NCBI GenBank assembly: GCA_938036345.1
Contig: CALHPJ010000013.1
Span: forward strand, 1-64,000
Length of the DNA: 64,000 nt
Origin: an uncultured Thermofilaceae archaeon
GTDB lineage: Archaea > Thermoproteota > Thermoprotei > Thermofilales > Thermofilaceae
Direction: 5' to 3'
A program made the translations under genes and the position numbers. Under the pieces are notes generated by a model. The model had not been told where the DNA came from. It did no database searches and was given only the letters and a program-made list of their open reading frames with translations. Position 1 is the first letter of the stretch, and every line of letters begins with the position of its first letter. Shown here in pieces: positions 17,653 to 26,911 of the stretch.

Positions 17653-18398
17653 TTTTCGATTGAAAGCACACCCGGCCCGTAGGCAGCTCTCAGGAGATCC
17701 AGCCTGTACACCTCATCGGGCGTCCCTACGCCTTTCACCCCCCTATTGAAAACAACTACTAGTTTGCTCTTATTTAGAGTTAAAATCGGGTCGTGGGTTG
17801 AAACTATCACTAGTTTGTTCGCCCCCAGCTCCTCGATAACCTTGGCGATGGCCTCGCGCCCCCTTGGATCGACGCCGGAGAACGGTTCATCCATAACCAG
17901 TATAGGCGTTTCCGCCGCTATAGCGCGGGCGATTAGGATGCGCTGAAGTTGCCCTCCGCTCATGGAGCTGATCTTCCTCCCGGCGGAGTCGGCGGCGCCG
18001 ACAAGGCTCAGCGCGCTCTTTACCCTCTCCCTACGCTCCGGGTTCCGCACCCCCCTGCTCCTCAGAGCCATCTCGATAAGCTCGTATCCTGTTACAGGCA
18101 AATCCCTCCTAACGCTCGCTAGCTGCGGTACCAAACTTGCGTGCACACCGGCTTTCAATGGATTCCCCGTTACGTCTTCGCCGTTAAGGTACACGCGGCC
18201 TCTCATCGGCTTGAGAACACCCAACAGCAGTTTGAAAAAGGTAGTCTTACCGGCCCCATTCGGACCTAGAAGCGTGACGAGGCCAGGCCCCTTCAACTCA
18301 AGATTCTCACCTGCGACGATATAATCGCCGTTGTAGGCGAACGTTAAATCCATAACTTTGATAGAGACCTCTCCACTGTGCACAACATGGGTTAACAT
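17631..18398 (-). CDS. ABC transporter ATP-binding protein (ZnuC-like)
   Basis: Walker A LLGPNGAGKTT (about residues 43-53), signature SMSGGQLQR, Walker B ILVMDEPFSG and H-loop VSTHD are all intact in 255 residues. Powers the permease encoded just downstream. ATG 18398 has a TATA box (TATTTAAA, minus strand, 18423-18430) about 28 bases upstream, so it is probably leaderless. A TGTGCACA palindrome lies at codons 5-7 (18377-18384), a possible operator site. Confidence 0.9.
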   Translation of the reverse strand: MLTHVVHSGEVSIKVMDLTFAYNGDYIVAGENLELKGPGLVTLLGPNGAGKTTFFKLLLGVLKPMRGRVYLNGEDVTGNPLKAGVHASLVPQLASVRRDLPVTGYELIEMALRSRGVRNPERRERVKSALSLVGAADSAGRKISSMSGGQLQRILIARAIAAETPILVMDEPFSGVDPRGREAIAKVIEELGANKLVIVSTHDPILTLNKSKLVVVFNRGVKGVGTPDEVYRLDLLRAAYGPGVLSIEKCLHVLS

Positions 18399-18496
18399 CA
18401 GGGAAAAGGCGGGTTACTCCGGTTTAAATATTTTCATTTACCTTCGTGTGCACAATAAGCTAGTGATAGAGGCCTGCCCGTGCACAATACTTATAT
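18377..18496. promoter_or_regulatory. Divergent metal-transporter promoter region with three GTGCACAA sites
   Basis: GTGCACAA occurs at 18378-18385, 18448-18455 and 18480-18487; the first two extend to the palindrome TGTGCACA. The first overlaps the start of the znuC-like gene, the second lies between the two promoters, and the third abuts the TATA box (CTTATATC, 18490-18497) of the binding-protein gene. The likely binder is the NikR-like protein of the same operon (inference). Confidence 0.65.
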
Positions 18497-18520
18497 CGGG
18501 ATTATGAGAAGCTGTTATTC

Positions 18521-19450
18521 GTGGCCCTAGGCCGGCTTTCCACTAAGCTCCTAAGTCGTAAGTTCATATACTTAGCTGCGGTGGTGAGCGCACTCATAGT
18601 CTCGGTGCTCCTCTTAAGGGTTAACACGCCTAACCGGTACGGCGGGGGCGAGGGGCTGCGGATAGCGGTTACCTTCCCCTCGCTAGCCTCAGACATTGAG
18701 CATCTCCTGTGTGAGGGCGACGCTGTTGTTTCCGTAGCACCCGCCGGCATCGATCCGCACGAATACCAGCTTGCGCCAGGCGATGTCGGCATCCTCAAGG
18801 AAAGCGACTTAATAGTGTCCACAGCTCACGCCCCCTTCGAAAGCCGGATAGCCGAGCTCTACTCGAAAGGCGAGTTGAAAGGGGTTCTAATTGAAATCCC
18901 GAGGATCCCCGGTATACGCCTCAAGGTGAACCCCGCTACGGGTGGGGAGAACATGCACTGGCCGATCTACGATCCCGAGAACTACGTAGCGTTTGTAAAG
19001 CACATTGCACGCTTAATGTCCGAGAAACGGCCCCAGTGCTCTCAAATATACACCGCGAAAGCCGATGAAATAGAGTTAAGAGTGAGGGAAATAGTTGCCG
19101 GTACAAAACCGCTGAACGCAAGTGCGATTGCCGTAAGCCCCATAGTCCAATACGCGGTCGAATGGGCTGGGGTAAGGGTGGACTTCCTGCTTGCAGCGGA
19201 GCACGAGCTGCCAGTAGACCCGGGGACTCTTGCCAAAGTCGAGGCGGCGCTCTCGGCGGGCAAAGTTTCACTCGTAGTATCTATAAAGGGTATTGAGGAT
19301 ACCCCGCTGGGGAGGAAGGCCGAGGAACTCGCATCAAAGTACGGGATACCCATCCTCTACGTAGCCTCACCACTAGCTCCCAACAGCACGCTCATTAAGC
19401 TCGAAGAGCTGCGCGATGAGCTGCTACGCCTGCACTCCTACGGTGGTTAA
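18521..19450 (+). CDS. Metal ABC transporter substrate-binding protein (ZnuA/TroA-like)
   Basis: An N-terminal hydrophobic segment (residues 15-32) exports and anchors the protein. Metal ligands of the cluster A-I family are visible: H80 in GIDPHEYQL, H146 in NMHWPIYDPENY and the AEHELPVDPG segment. The long His-rich loop of many zinc-binding homologues is absent, so zinc and manganese are both possible. GTG start with TATA box 27 bases upstream; no leader. Divergent from the permease/ATPase operon and sharing its operator-like sites. About 310 residues, usual length. Confidence 0.88.
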   Translation: MALGRLSTKLLSRKFIYLAAVVSALIVSVLLLRVNTPNRYGGGEGLRIAVTFPSLASDIEHLLCEGDAVVSVAPAGIDPHEYQLAPGDVGILKESDLIVSTAHAPFESRIAELYSKGELKGVLIEIPRIPGIRLKVNPATGGENMHWPIYDPENYVAFVKHIARLMSEKRPQCSQIYTAKADEIELRVREIVAGTKPLNASAIAVSPIVQYAVEWAGVRVDFLLAAEHELPVDPGTLAKVEAALSAGKVSLVVSIKGIEDTPLGRKAEELASKYGIPILYVASPLAPNSTLIKLEELRDELLRLHSYGG

Positions 19451-19532
19451 CCCCTGCTAATTAAACTGTAAAAATTTATACTGTGTAAAATTTACTTTTA
19501 CCTTTTTATCCTGCACTCCTACGGTGGTTAAC
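19429..19532 (+). repeat. 23-bp perfect direct repeat, 81 bases apart
   Basis: Bases 19429-19451, covering the last codons and stop of the metal-binding protein gene (CTGCACTCCTACGGTGG...), are repeated exactly at 19510-19532. The 58 bases between are AT-rich. Looks like a small duplication of the gene's 3' end. Confidence 0.9.
19491..19509 (+). terminator. T-rich terminator after the metal-binding protein gene
   Basis: A run of T-tracts (TTTACTTTTACCTTTTTAT) about 40 bases after the stop codon. Archaeal RNA polymerase terminates on such tracts without needing a hairpin. Moderate support only. Confidence 0.45.
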
Positions 19533-19718
19533 TCCGCCCGCCGGAAGCTTTTAAACTCCTGGAATGTAATTTCTCGTGCCGCGTGATGACCAACTCCGAT
19601 GCTGAACGGTGAGGTAAGCGGCCGTAGCTGACCCTCTCCGGTAAGCGGCCCCACGCTCCGCTCCCAGAGCCCTCCGACACCAGCGTGCAGCTTAAATACA
19701 GAGTATCGTCGTTGCCCC

Positions 19719-20306
19719 ATGCGCTCGCCCGGACTTACGAAGGCGCTCCTGCTCTTAGGCCCGGTAGCGTTCCCGCTATTTCACCTCGTGGTCCTAGCGT
19801 CGGCGCTACGCAATCCCTGGTGGAGCTTCTACAAGCACGCATTCAGCGACCTGGGGGCGCAAACGGCTACAGACCCGTGGATCTATAATGTCGGCTTAAT
19901 GGTATTGGGCGCACTGGTAATGCTTTTCTCGCTCGGCCTTTTACTTGCAGCTAAGAGCAAATGGTCGGGTTTTGCGTCAGCTCTCTTCTTCGTAGCCGGC
20001 ATCTTTCTGGCGTTGATTGGAATTTACCCCGGCGGGACCAGACCGCACGTTTTCGTCTCCACGTGGTTCTACGTGCAGTCCTTCATTGCATCAGCAGCCC
20101 TGGGCGCGGCCTTGCTGCTGGAGGGTAACCATCCCTACGGGGTTCTCCTGTGCGCGCTCGGTGTGCTGCCGCTACCCCTCGGCGCACTGGTGGAAGCTGC
20201 AGTGGGCTGGCCGTCCGTGGCTGTAGCGGAGTACGCCGGCGCGGTTTTCATAGCCGTCGCAGCTACCGCGGGCTGCTACGCCTACTGGCCGAGGAAGTCG
20301 AGCTGA
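19719..20306 (+). CDS. DUF998-family membrane protein
   Basis: 195 residues with six predicted helices. The first loop carries the DUF998 mark HAFSDLGAQTATDPWIYN and a later loop GIYPGGTRPHVFVSTWFY. Function is not known for the family. TATA-like CTTAAATAC (19691-19699) is about 24 bases before ATG 19719, so the transcript is leaderless. It is flanked by unrelated genes. Confidence 0.78.
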   Translation: MRSPGLTKALLLLGPVAFPLFHLVVLASALRNPWWSFYKHAFSDLGAQTATDPWIYNVGLMVLGALVMLFSLGLLLAAKSKWSGFASALFFVAGIFLALIGIYPGGTRPHVFVSTWFYVQSFIASAALGAALLLEGNHPYGVLLCALGVLPLPLGALVEAAVGWPSVAVAEYAGAVFIAVAATAGCYAYWPRKSS

Positions 20307-20436
20307 GGTGCTCTTGCGCTCGACTCCGCGTGGCCAGCTGACAACCGCGGTGTGGGTCTTACGTGGGTTATGAATAAAAGGTCCTGTGTGTTGGTGCTAG
20401 CATGATAGCGGGGGACACTACCGGGCGTGGTGGGCC

Positions 20437-21882
20437 GTGAGCTACTACCTGGTCCTGGATGTAAGGGTTAACAGCGTTAAAGCCTGCGCTTACTCCCAGG
20501 GCAGGCTACTGGGCAGCGCGGAGGATGGCGTACGCGTCCATTGCTCGCAACCGGGTTGTGTGGAACTGGATCCAATGGATGTGATGAGGGCCGTTTACAG
20601 GTTACTGGGAGAGATGGAGAGCAAGTACGGAAAACCCACAGGAATAGGGATAACTAACCATAGGGGAAGCACGGTTGTTTGGTACAAGGATGCGGGTGAG
20701 CCGCTCTACAATATCATTACATGGCAGGATAGGAGGGGCGTCGAAGTAGCGGAGGAGATTCTATCAAAGGGGACGGTAAAGCCCCTGAAGACTGAGCGCG
20801 GCGCTTACCTCGCGGCTTTCGAGTGCGCGATGCTCGGCCTTACCAACCCTCTGCTACACCTAAAGTGGATCGCGGAAAATGTCGAGGGGGCTAAAACGGC
20901 TCTGGAAAGGGGCGGCGCCGTATTCGGCACCGTGGATTCGTGGATCGCGTGGAACCTTACTGGGGAGCACGTTACCGATTGTACCAACGCGAGCGCGACG
21001 GGATTGTTCGACCTCTACAGCATGAAGTGGAGCGATGGCGCGATGAAGCTCACGGGCGTTTCCCTGAACTCTCTCCCACGCGTGGTAACAAACGATACAC
21101 CTATAGGGTACGTGAAAGAGCTCGACGCGCCTCTGCTAACGGTTATAGCGGACCAGCAGGCGTCTCTGTACGTCGCTGGGGTTCAGCGGGGGACTGCGAA
21201 GCTCATGTTTGGTAGCTGGGCCTTCGTCGGTGTCAATGTCGGGGAGAAGCCGCCGCGCAGGGGGAAGGGGGTCTACCCCGCGGTTGCGCTCTCCACTAAA
21301 GAAAAAACCCTGTACATGCTGGAGGGGGTCGTAACCTCAGCTGGTTCCGTAGTGGAATGGCTGGCGAATTTAGGAATATTGAGGGATTACAGCGAGCTGA
21401 GCGAGGCGCTCATTAAGGGTAGCGGAAGTGTGCTGTTCATTCCAGCCCTAAACGGCCTGGGAACCCCGTTTATGAAACCCGAGGCCATGGCCGCTATTCT
21501 CAACCTATCGAGCGCTACCCGGAGAGAGGACGTGATACGCGCTGCGCTGGAGGGGGTTGCCGTCATGTGCGCTGCAGCTATAGCGCGCCTCGCGAGGGCC
21601 TCCAGGACCTCCATCAGGCAGGTCATCGCAGACGGCGAGCTAGCTAACTACGACCCCTTCCTCCAACTAGTGGCGGACTACTCCGGTAGGAGGATCGCGA
21701 AAACGGAGCATGCGGATAACTCGGCGATGGGCGCTTACATGATCTGCGAGAGCATCGGCATGCACCTCGACCCCATAAAGGGTTGGAGGTCCCCGGCCAT
21801 CAGCAAGCTCTTTGAGCCCAGAGCCGCTAGAGGCGACTACCCGGAAAGGCTCTCAAAGGCTTTAGAGCTACTGGCCTACTAA
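20437..21882 (+). CDS. FGGY-family kinase-like protein (glycerol kinase-like) with altered phosphate loops
   Basis: Overall layout and the middle segments (ITNHRGSTVVWYK, NIITWQDRRG, VIADQQASLYVAG, LEGVVTSAGSVVEWL) match glycerol kinase-type FGGY enzymes, including the catalytic aspartate of ADQQ. However the N-terminal DxGT(T/S) phosphate loop reads LDVRVNSVKA, and the C-terminal GG nucleotide-binding motif reads ADGELANYD. ATP binding may therefore be changed or lost. 481 residues. GTG start at 20437 with a GGTGGG ribosome-binding-like stretch just before; a TATA-like region near 20370-20380 implies a short leader. Substrate unknown. Confidence 0.78.
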   Translation: MSYYLVLDVRVNSVKACAYSQGRLLGSAEDGVRVHCSQPGCVELDPMDVMRAVYRLLGEMESKYGKPTGIGITNHRGSTVVWYKDAGEPLYNIITWQDRRGVEVAEEILSKGTVKPLKTERGAYLAAFECAMLGLTNPLLHLKWIAENVEGAKTALERGGAVFGTVDSWIAWNLTGEHVTDCTNASATGLFDLYSMKWSDGAMKLTGVSLNSLPRVVTNDTPIGYVKELDAPLLTVIADQQASLYVAGVQRGTAKLMFGSWAFVGVNVGEKPPRRGKGVYPAVALSTKEKTLYMLEGVVTSAGSVVEWLANLGILRDYSELSEALIKGSGSVLFIPALNGLGTPFMKPEAMAAILNLSSATRREDVIRAALEGVAVMCAAAIARLARASRTSIRQVIADGELANYDPFLQLVADYSGRRIAKTEHADNSAMGAYMICESIGMHLDPIKGWRSPAISKLFEPRAARGDYPERLSKALELLAY

Positions 21883-22012
21883 AACCGATCTATACCTGAT
21901 CGCCGATTCGCTAACTAGTTGCTGAACCATCGAACTGGCTTGACAAAATTTTAACAAACATTCCCGTTTAAAGCTAAAAGTTTTTTTATAGGCGCAGTTG
22001 ACAAGCTTCGCG

Positions 22013-23830
22013 ATGAGCCCGATGGAGAATGCTGAGAGGGGGCTTTGCAGCCGCGCGGTGGGCAGCTTAACCCCCGAGAGAAAACATGCTTCCCTATCCG
22101 AAAAACTGAGGCTGTTGGAGGCAATTATTACGACACCGATCTACACCTCGATCGGCTACGCTTCGGGGCAGGTAGTTTACACTTCAACGGTAGAGGGGGC
22201 TGTGGATCTGTGGGCTTTAGACCTGGGGAGCGGTTGCAGCCGGCGGTTAACCGAGGGGGGTGTGCACTTGGTGGCGCCAACGAGGCATGAATCACCATAC
22301 GTTATATACACCCAAGACGTAAGTAAGGGAAGAGAGCTGCAACAGGTTTACGCGGTTAATATCAAAAACTCTGATAGCTTTGCCCTGGAGGGCTTTGAAC
22401 CCCGCCGTATTTTAGGGCTGGGTTTTGACGGGAAGAGCGTAGCGCTCGCAGCCGCTGGCGACGGCGTTGAGTTGTGGCTTCTCAGCCTAGGCGGGGGCGC
22501 GGAGAAACTCCACTCCGTAGCCAGCATGATGTACGTCACGGATTTCAATGACGGGGTCATCGTAGGCCAGGGGGTCTTAAAGGGCAATCCGCGGTCCTTC
22601 GAAGTTTTCATGTACGATCTAGGAACAGGGGAGTTCGAGGTATACACGCCCCGAGAGGGGGCAGTCAACAAGAGGCCGGTTACTAGAGGGGGGAGAGTGC
22701 TTTTCGCCACGAACGCGTTCGGCAAAGATGAGTTAGTGCTCTATGATCGCAGGAGCGAGGAGCTTCAGAAAGTGGAGTTCAGTGGCTCGGACCTGAGGGA
22801 GTACGACCCTACCGAGTACTTGGACTTCGGGTGGACTAGCGAGGGGGTAGTATGGGCGATCGGCAAAAGAGACGGCAGGTCCAAGCTTTTCCTGGACGGC
22901 AAAATACTGCCACTTCCCGACGGCTTAGTTTACGGCGCGGACTTCGTAGGCTCCAAGGCGTACGTTACCCACTCCTCGCTCACGTCTCCTCCCAAGATCT
23001 GCGAGGTAGACCTCTCAGGAGGATATCGCGTCATTTTAGGCGGAGAGCTGCGCGAGGAGATTTTAAGGCTTATCGGTAGATCCTACATGGTTAGGATTAG
23101 GTCCTTTGACGGCCTGGAGATCCCGACTTTCGTGGTTGAAAGCAACGCTTCCCCGAAGCCGGGACCCTCCGTGGTTTATGTCCACGGAGGGCCTTGGAGC
23201 GAGGTGGCCGACCGCTGGGATATGTTCATCGCTTCGCTGGCGGCGTTAGGTTACCACGTCATAGCGCCCAACTTCCGCGGGTCGACTGGTTACGGTGAAG
23301 AGTTCAGGGTAATGGATATAGGTGACCCGGGCGGCGGCGACCTGGAGGACGTGGCTAAAGCTGCCGAGTGGGCTGTGAACCATGGTTTGGCTTCGAAAAT
23401 CGCGGTAATGGGCTACAGCTACGGTGGATTCATGACGTTCCTGTCTACGGTCAAGAAACCCCACATCTTCGACGCCGGTGTCGCAGGCGCGGGTGTAGCC
23501 GACTGGGAGGAGATGTACGAGTTGAGCGATGCCTTCTTCAGGCAGTTCATAGACATCCTCTTCAACGGCAAGCGGGAACTCTGGAAGGACAGGTCTGCGA
23601 TAAACTTCGCCGAAGAGCTCAGAGCGCCCCTATGCATAATTCACCCGCAGAACGACTCCCGAACCCCGTTTAAACCCGTTTTAAGGTATGTGTGGAAGTT
23701 GATGGAGCTGGGCAAGACCTTCGAGCTACACGTGGTACCGGAGGCTGGTCACGCCATAACGAATCTGGAGAACGCTATAAAGCTGCTAATGCCAGCCGTG
23801 ATCTTCCTCGAAAAATACCTGGGCAGATAG
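22013..23830 (+). CDS. S9 family acylaminoacyl-/prolyl-oligopeptidase-type serine peptidase
   Basis: An N-terminal beta-propeller (residues ~40-340) precedes an alpha/beta-hydrolase domain. The triad is visible: Ser469 in GYSYGGF, Asp548 in HPQNDSRTPF and His580 in PEAGHAI; HGGPW forms the oxyanion region. Such enzymes remove acylated or short peptides in the cytoplasm. TTG 21998 is an alternative start, but TTTTATA (21984-21990) is centred 26 bases before ATG 22013, giving 605 residues. Length and motifs are typical; no signal peptide. Confidence 0.92.
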   Translation: MSPMENAERGLCSRAVGSLTPERKHASLSEKLRLLEAIITTPIYTSIGYASGQVVYTSTVEGAVDLWALDLGSGCSRRLTEGGVHLVAPTRHESPYVIYTQDVSKGRELQQVYAVNIKNSDSFALEGFEPRRILGLGFDGKSVALAAAGDGVELWLLSLGGGAEKLHSVASMMYVTDFNDGVIVGQGVLKGNPRSFEVFMYDLGTGEFEVYTPREGAVNKRPVTRGGRVLFATNAFGKDELVLYDRRSEELQKVEFSGSDLREYDPTEYLDFGWTSEGVVWAIGKRDGRSKLFLDGKILPLPDGLVYGADFVGSKAYVTHSSLTSPPKICEVDLSGGYRVILGGELREEILRLIGRSYMVRIRSFDGLEIPTFVVESNASPKPGPSVVYVHGGPWSEVADRWDMFIASLAALGYHVIAPNFRGSTGYGEEFRVMDIGDPGGGDLEDVAKAAEWAVNHGLASKIAVMGYSYGGFMTFLSTVKKPHIFDAGVAGAGVADWEEMYELSDAFFRQFIDILFNGKRELWKDRSAINFAEELRAPLCIIHPQNDSRTPFKPVLRYVWKLMELGKTFELHVVPEAGHAITNLENAIKLLMPAVIFLEKYLGR

Positions 23831-24097
23831 CTTCCAAGCGCTTAGCGTTGTTCTCACTTTCCACACCGGCAGGGTAACGGCTGCAGTGCATAGCCCGAGC
23901 CGTGAATCTTACGTTACGAAAACTTTAGCGCTACCCATGTAGGCACCCCCATCTCTTTCCCGCATCCCAGCTCGGAGAAAGCTGGAGCACTGGAGCTTGA
24001 CATAACCGGCATTGCCAGGAGGTACAGCATGGTTAGAAAACGCACTTTCACGGACTTCGCAACTAAAATAATTTTAAAAGCTGAGTATAGGCGTTTT

Positions 24098-25009
24098 TCA
24101 GAGACTTGCAGCTCTAAGTAGTCTCTCAGTTGGCACGAGAGTCTTGGGAACTCTCACCCTAACCGTTTTCCTTGGGTCGACGAGCTGACTGAGCTCCAGG
24201 TCCACCGAAAGGCTGGCTAGCATGTAGGCGTCGTACCAGTTTAGGTTTAGCGCTCTTGAGAGTATCTTAACCGCTTCCTCTACAGCTGTTTGCACTGCTT
24301 TTTCCAGACCTTCAAGGGAGACGAGCAAGTAGCAGGCGTCTTCGGTTTCGACTATGGGCCAGCTGGGCGCTAGTCCCTTTATCACATCGACCTCCGCTAT
24401 GACTCTGCCGGGGACTTCGCACGCGGCCACGCACACTTCGCCGTCGCCCATCACCGCGTGGAGGTCGCCTATCCCGAGCAACGCGCCGTCGAACATTACA
24501 GGGAGGTAAACAGTCGCCCCCGTGGTAATCAACCTCGTGTCCAGGTTGCCGCCGTGCCTGCCCGGAACACCCGTAGGTGGGCGCTCGGGGGAGGCCACGC
24601 CGATAACTCCGATCATCTTCCTAGCCTTGAGCCTAAAGCCCATGAACTCGACAAAGTCGCCTAGAACCCTGCACACCCTGGTTCTAGCCTCCTTGGCCAG
24701 GTGCGGGAGAGCGCCCTCGTTCGGAACAGTCACAACTATCCCTCTCTCCTCTGTTTCGATCCCCAGGATCCTGACAGCCAGCGCATCGCCTTTCTCAGCC
24801 CCCTCGATGTATATGGGCCCCGTAGCCGGGTTCACCCGATTCCAGTCGATGCCCTCAACGCTCTGGGACTCGCTAGTTATCTGGTTACCTAAAGCATCGA
24901 GGCACTGAACCTCAAGCAGGCTACGGGGTTTAACCGAGGCAGCTGGAGGGGTTTCGGGGTCGAACCTGTAGAAAACCTTATCGCTTGCGATTTTTACTAA
25001 CCCCTGCAT
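24098..25009 (-). CDS. Acetamidase/formamidase family protein
   Basis: Matches the FmdA/AmdA fold that hydrolyses formamide or short amides to the acid and ammonia. Family segments: VNPATGPIYIEGAEKGDALAV, GRHGGNLDTRLITTG, LPVMFDGALLGIGDLHAVMGDGEV and DAYMLASLSVDLELSQLVDP. Residues coordinating the metal (D, H in GDLHA, E in GDGEV) are present. TTG 25030 is the longest start, but a weak TATA (GGTTATCTTT) is ~25 bases before ATG 25009, which I use (303 residues). Monocistronic. Confidence 0.88.
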   Translation of the reverse strand: MQGLVKIASDKVFYRFDPETPPAASVKPRSLLEVQCLDALGNQITSESQSVEGIDWNRVNPATGPIYIEGAEKGDALAVRILGIETEERGIVVTVPNEGALPHLAKEARTRVCRVLGDFVEFMGFRLKARKMIGVIGVASPERPPTGVPGRHGGNLDTRLITTGATVYLPVMFDGALLGIGDLHAVMGDGEVCVAACEVPGRVIAEVDVIKGLAPSWPIVETEDACYLLVSLEGLEKAVQTAVEEAVKILSRALNLNWYDAYMLASLSVDLELSQLVDPRKTVRVRVPKTLVPTERLLRAASL

Positions 25010-25332
25010 AGGGCTAAATCCCTCCCTCAAAGATAACCTTGACGGATGTCCTTAGTGGGTGCACGCCAAGTTTCATACTTTTACTCGACGACGTAGAGAA
25101 CCACCGATTCCTCCGCTCAGTTTACTGGCCCAAACATCGTGGTAACAGGGCATCCCCAATAGACAGCTACGATATGTGGGGGCAGCGGAATTACGGGGTA
25201 CTTCATGCAAAGCTGGGTTTAGCACATAGTTAAACTCCTGTAATCGCCCCCTATAAGAAAAACTTAGGTAAACTGAACGAAATTAAACATAGCATTTGGA
25301 AATGAGTGTAAATAAACTTGCGAAGCGATAGC
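25010..25332. other. Divergent intergenic region, promoters only
   Basis: About 320 bases between the formamidase and the broken methyltransferase. It holds the weak formamidase TATA and, at the other end, GTAAATAAAC (25305-25314) about 24 bases before the methyltransferase ATG. A 64-codon open frame at 25039-25233 shows no family feature and is probably chance. Confidence 0.5.
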
Positions 25333-26283
25333 ATGTCTTTAAGTTCATACATTTTCAGGAAGTTTTTGAGCAGCCCCGCGGAGGCGCTTCGACTCCGGCG
25401 AGTGGGTACCGAGTTGAAAAACTATATCGTTTGGAGGCTTTACACTTCTCTTGCCGAGTCTGGTTGTCTTTCTAAGCTTCAGGAGAGGCCTTGGTGGAGT
25501 TTTAAAGACAAGGACCTGGCGAGACTGGCCAGCGGCATCCTAGCGGAAAGCGGTCCGGCGAAGCGCACAGGCGAAGCCATTCAAGTAACTTCGCTCCCTG
25601 AGAAAACGGTCATCGCTACGCAGGATGCGGCCGACCTCATTCCAGTGATCGACAGGGGCATGCTAGCACTGCCGCAGGCTTTAGAAGCTGGGGTTAAGCC
25701 AAACTTACCGGAAGAGAGCCGCTTGCGCGAAGCTTCTCGGAGGTCTGACGTTCAGGTTAGTTCTTGAAGCTGCTATCGAAGAGGGTGATCTCAGCAAGCT
25801 TGGTGAGGGGGCTGTGATAGCGGATATTTACCCAAGGATTGGTACATCAACCCTTACGCTTTTAGAGATGACGAAGACCAGAATAGCTGCGGAGCCCTAT
25901 CCTGACAACGTAGAGGCTATTGTAAGGACGATCAAGCTGGCAGGACAGGAGAAACGGGTCACTATGATCCAATCCACTCCTGAGGAAATTTCGCTACCAG
26001 AAAAGTGGGCGTCGTGTTTATGGGTGATATGCTGCACTGGACATGCAATCCGCGATTAGCTTTAATTCGAGCGCGGGAGTCGTTGAAACCTGGCGGTAAG
26101 GTATCTATCGTGCAATTCACATACTCCTCCACAGGGCTAGCTATGGGTTTGCTTCACTACCTCTACGGTGCGGTGAGACCCCCGCCAACTCCCGGTGAAC
26201 TCCGTAAAATGGTTGAAGATGCTGGTTTCGACACAGGTATTTGGCGCGGATCCTTCGGTATAATTGGTGTGCGGAATACCTAG
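25333..26283 (+). pseudogene. Frameshifted class I SAM-dependent methyltransferase
   Basis: Three segments of one protein lie in different frames: an N-terminal helical part (25333-~25720, frame 1), a middle part (~25742-26000, frame 2, with VIADIYPRIGTSTLTLLEMT as motif I region and the acidic end RIAAEPYPDN) and a C-terminal part (~26003-26283, frame 1, with FMGDMLHWTCNPRLAL and RESLKPGGKVSIVQF, the post-motif III turn). Two single-base-type shifts are needed, near 25690-25740 and near 26000. The promoter and ATG at 25333 look intact. Either a recent pseudogene, sequencing errors, or less likely programmed frameshifting. Confidence 0.75.
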
Positions 26284-26332
26284 GGCAGGTTAAGAGTCGC
26301 GGTAGTTGCGCAATTTTACTTCGGTACGCAGG

Positions 26333-26911
26333 CTACTTTCTCTGCGGCGCACCGCAGGTGGGGCATTTCGCCTCGCTTTTGGGGTAAACGGTCCCGCAAT
26401 ATTTGCAGGTTACCATCTGAGGGGGCTGCTGAGCCTGCGCTTGGGAGGGGGCTGCTACCTGCAGCTCCACGGTTTTACTAGTGGCGTCCGGGCGCTTCTC
26501 GACAGCCACCACTCCCTTCATGTTCCACACCACGACCCTATCTAGGCTCTTAAAGGAGGGGTGAGCTGTGGGTGGAATCGTTATCTCGAAGGGGTACCTC
26601 TGCGCAAACCCCTCAGGTATGTGCATCGGGCCAGCCAGTCGGGGCCTGGCTGAGAAAAGGACCGCCGATTCCCAAACCGGCTGCTCGACCTCCCTCTTCA
26701 GCGACTCGCTGTACACCCTCCTCATCCTCCGGACGCGTTCAACGCACTCCAGCTCGCACCTAATTTCCGAGCAATCGAAATCCTCTTGCGACGATATATC
26801 GAGGAAGCCTTCGATGGTTTCACCGAGCAGAAAATACGGTTTACTAAGCGTTAATGAAACGTTTACTTTAGGAGGAGTAACTTTTTCAGAGATTTTCCTA
26901 AGCAGATTCAT
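26333..26911 (-). CDS. Arrestin-fold (Spo0M/Vps26-like) protein with C-terminal zinc ribbon
   Basis: Residues ~15-150 show the beta-sandwich pattern of arrestin-like/Spo0M proteins (VNVSLTLSKPYFLLGETIEGFLDI, YPFEITIPPTAHPSF, VVWNMKGVVAV). A Gln/Ala-rich linker leads to a CxxC...CxxC zinc ribbon (CKYCGTVYPKSEAKCPTCG, about 168-187). Arrestin folds act as protein adaptors; a zinc ribbon adds a second binding module. No signal peptide. TATA-like ACTTAAATCG about 28 bases before the ATG. Function in archaea is unknown. Confidence 0.72.
   Translation of the reverse strand: MNLLRKISEKVTPPKVNVSLTLSKPYFLLGETIEGFLDISSQEDFDCSEIRCELECVERVRRMRRVYSESLKREVEQPVWESAVLFSARPRLAGPMHIPEGFAQRYPFEITIPPTAHPSFKSLDRVVVWNMKGVVAVEKRPDATSKTVELQVAAPSQAQAQQPPQMVTCKYCGTVYPKSEAKCPTCGAPQRK

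Noticed and set aside
25039-25233. 64-codon open frame upstream of the broken methyltransferase
   Set aside because: No recognisable domain, no start signals at the right distance, and odd composition for this genome; probably chance in a high-G+C region.
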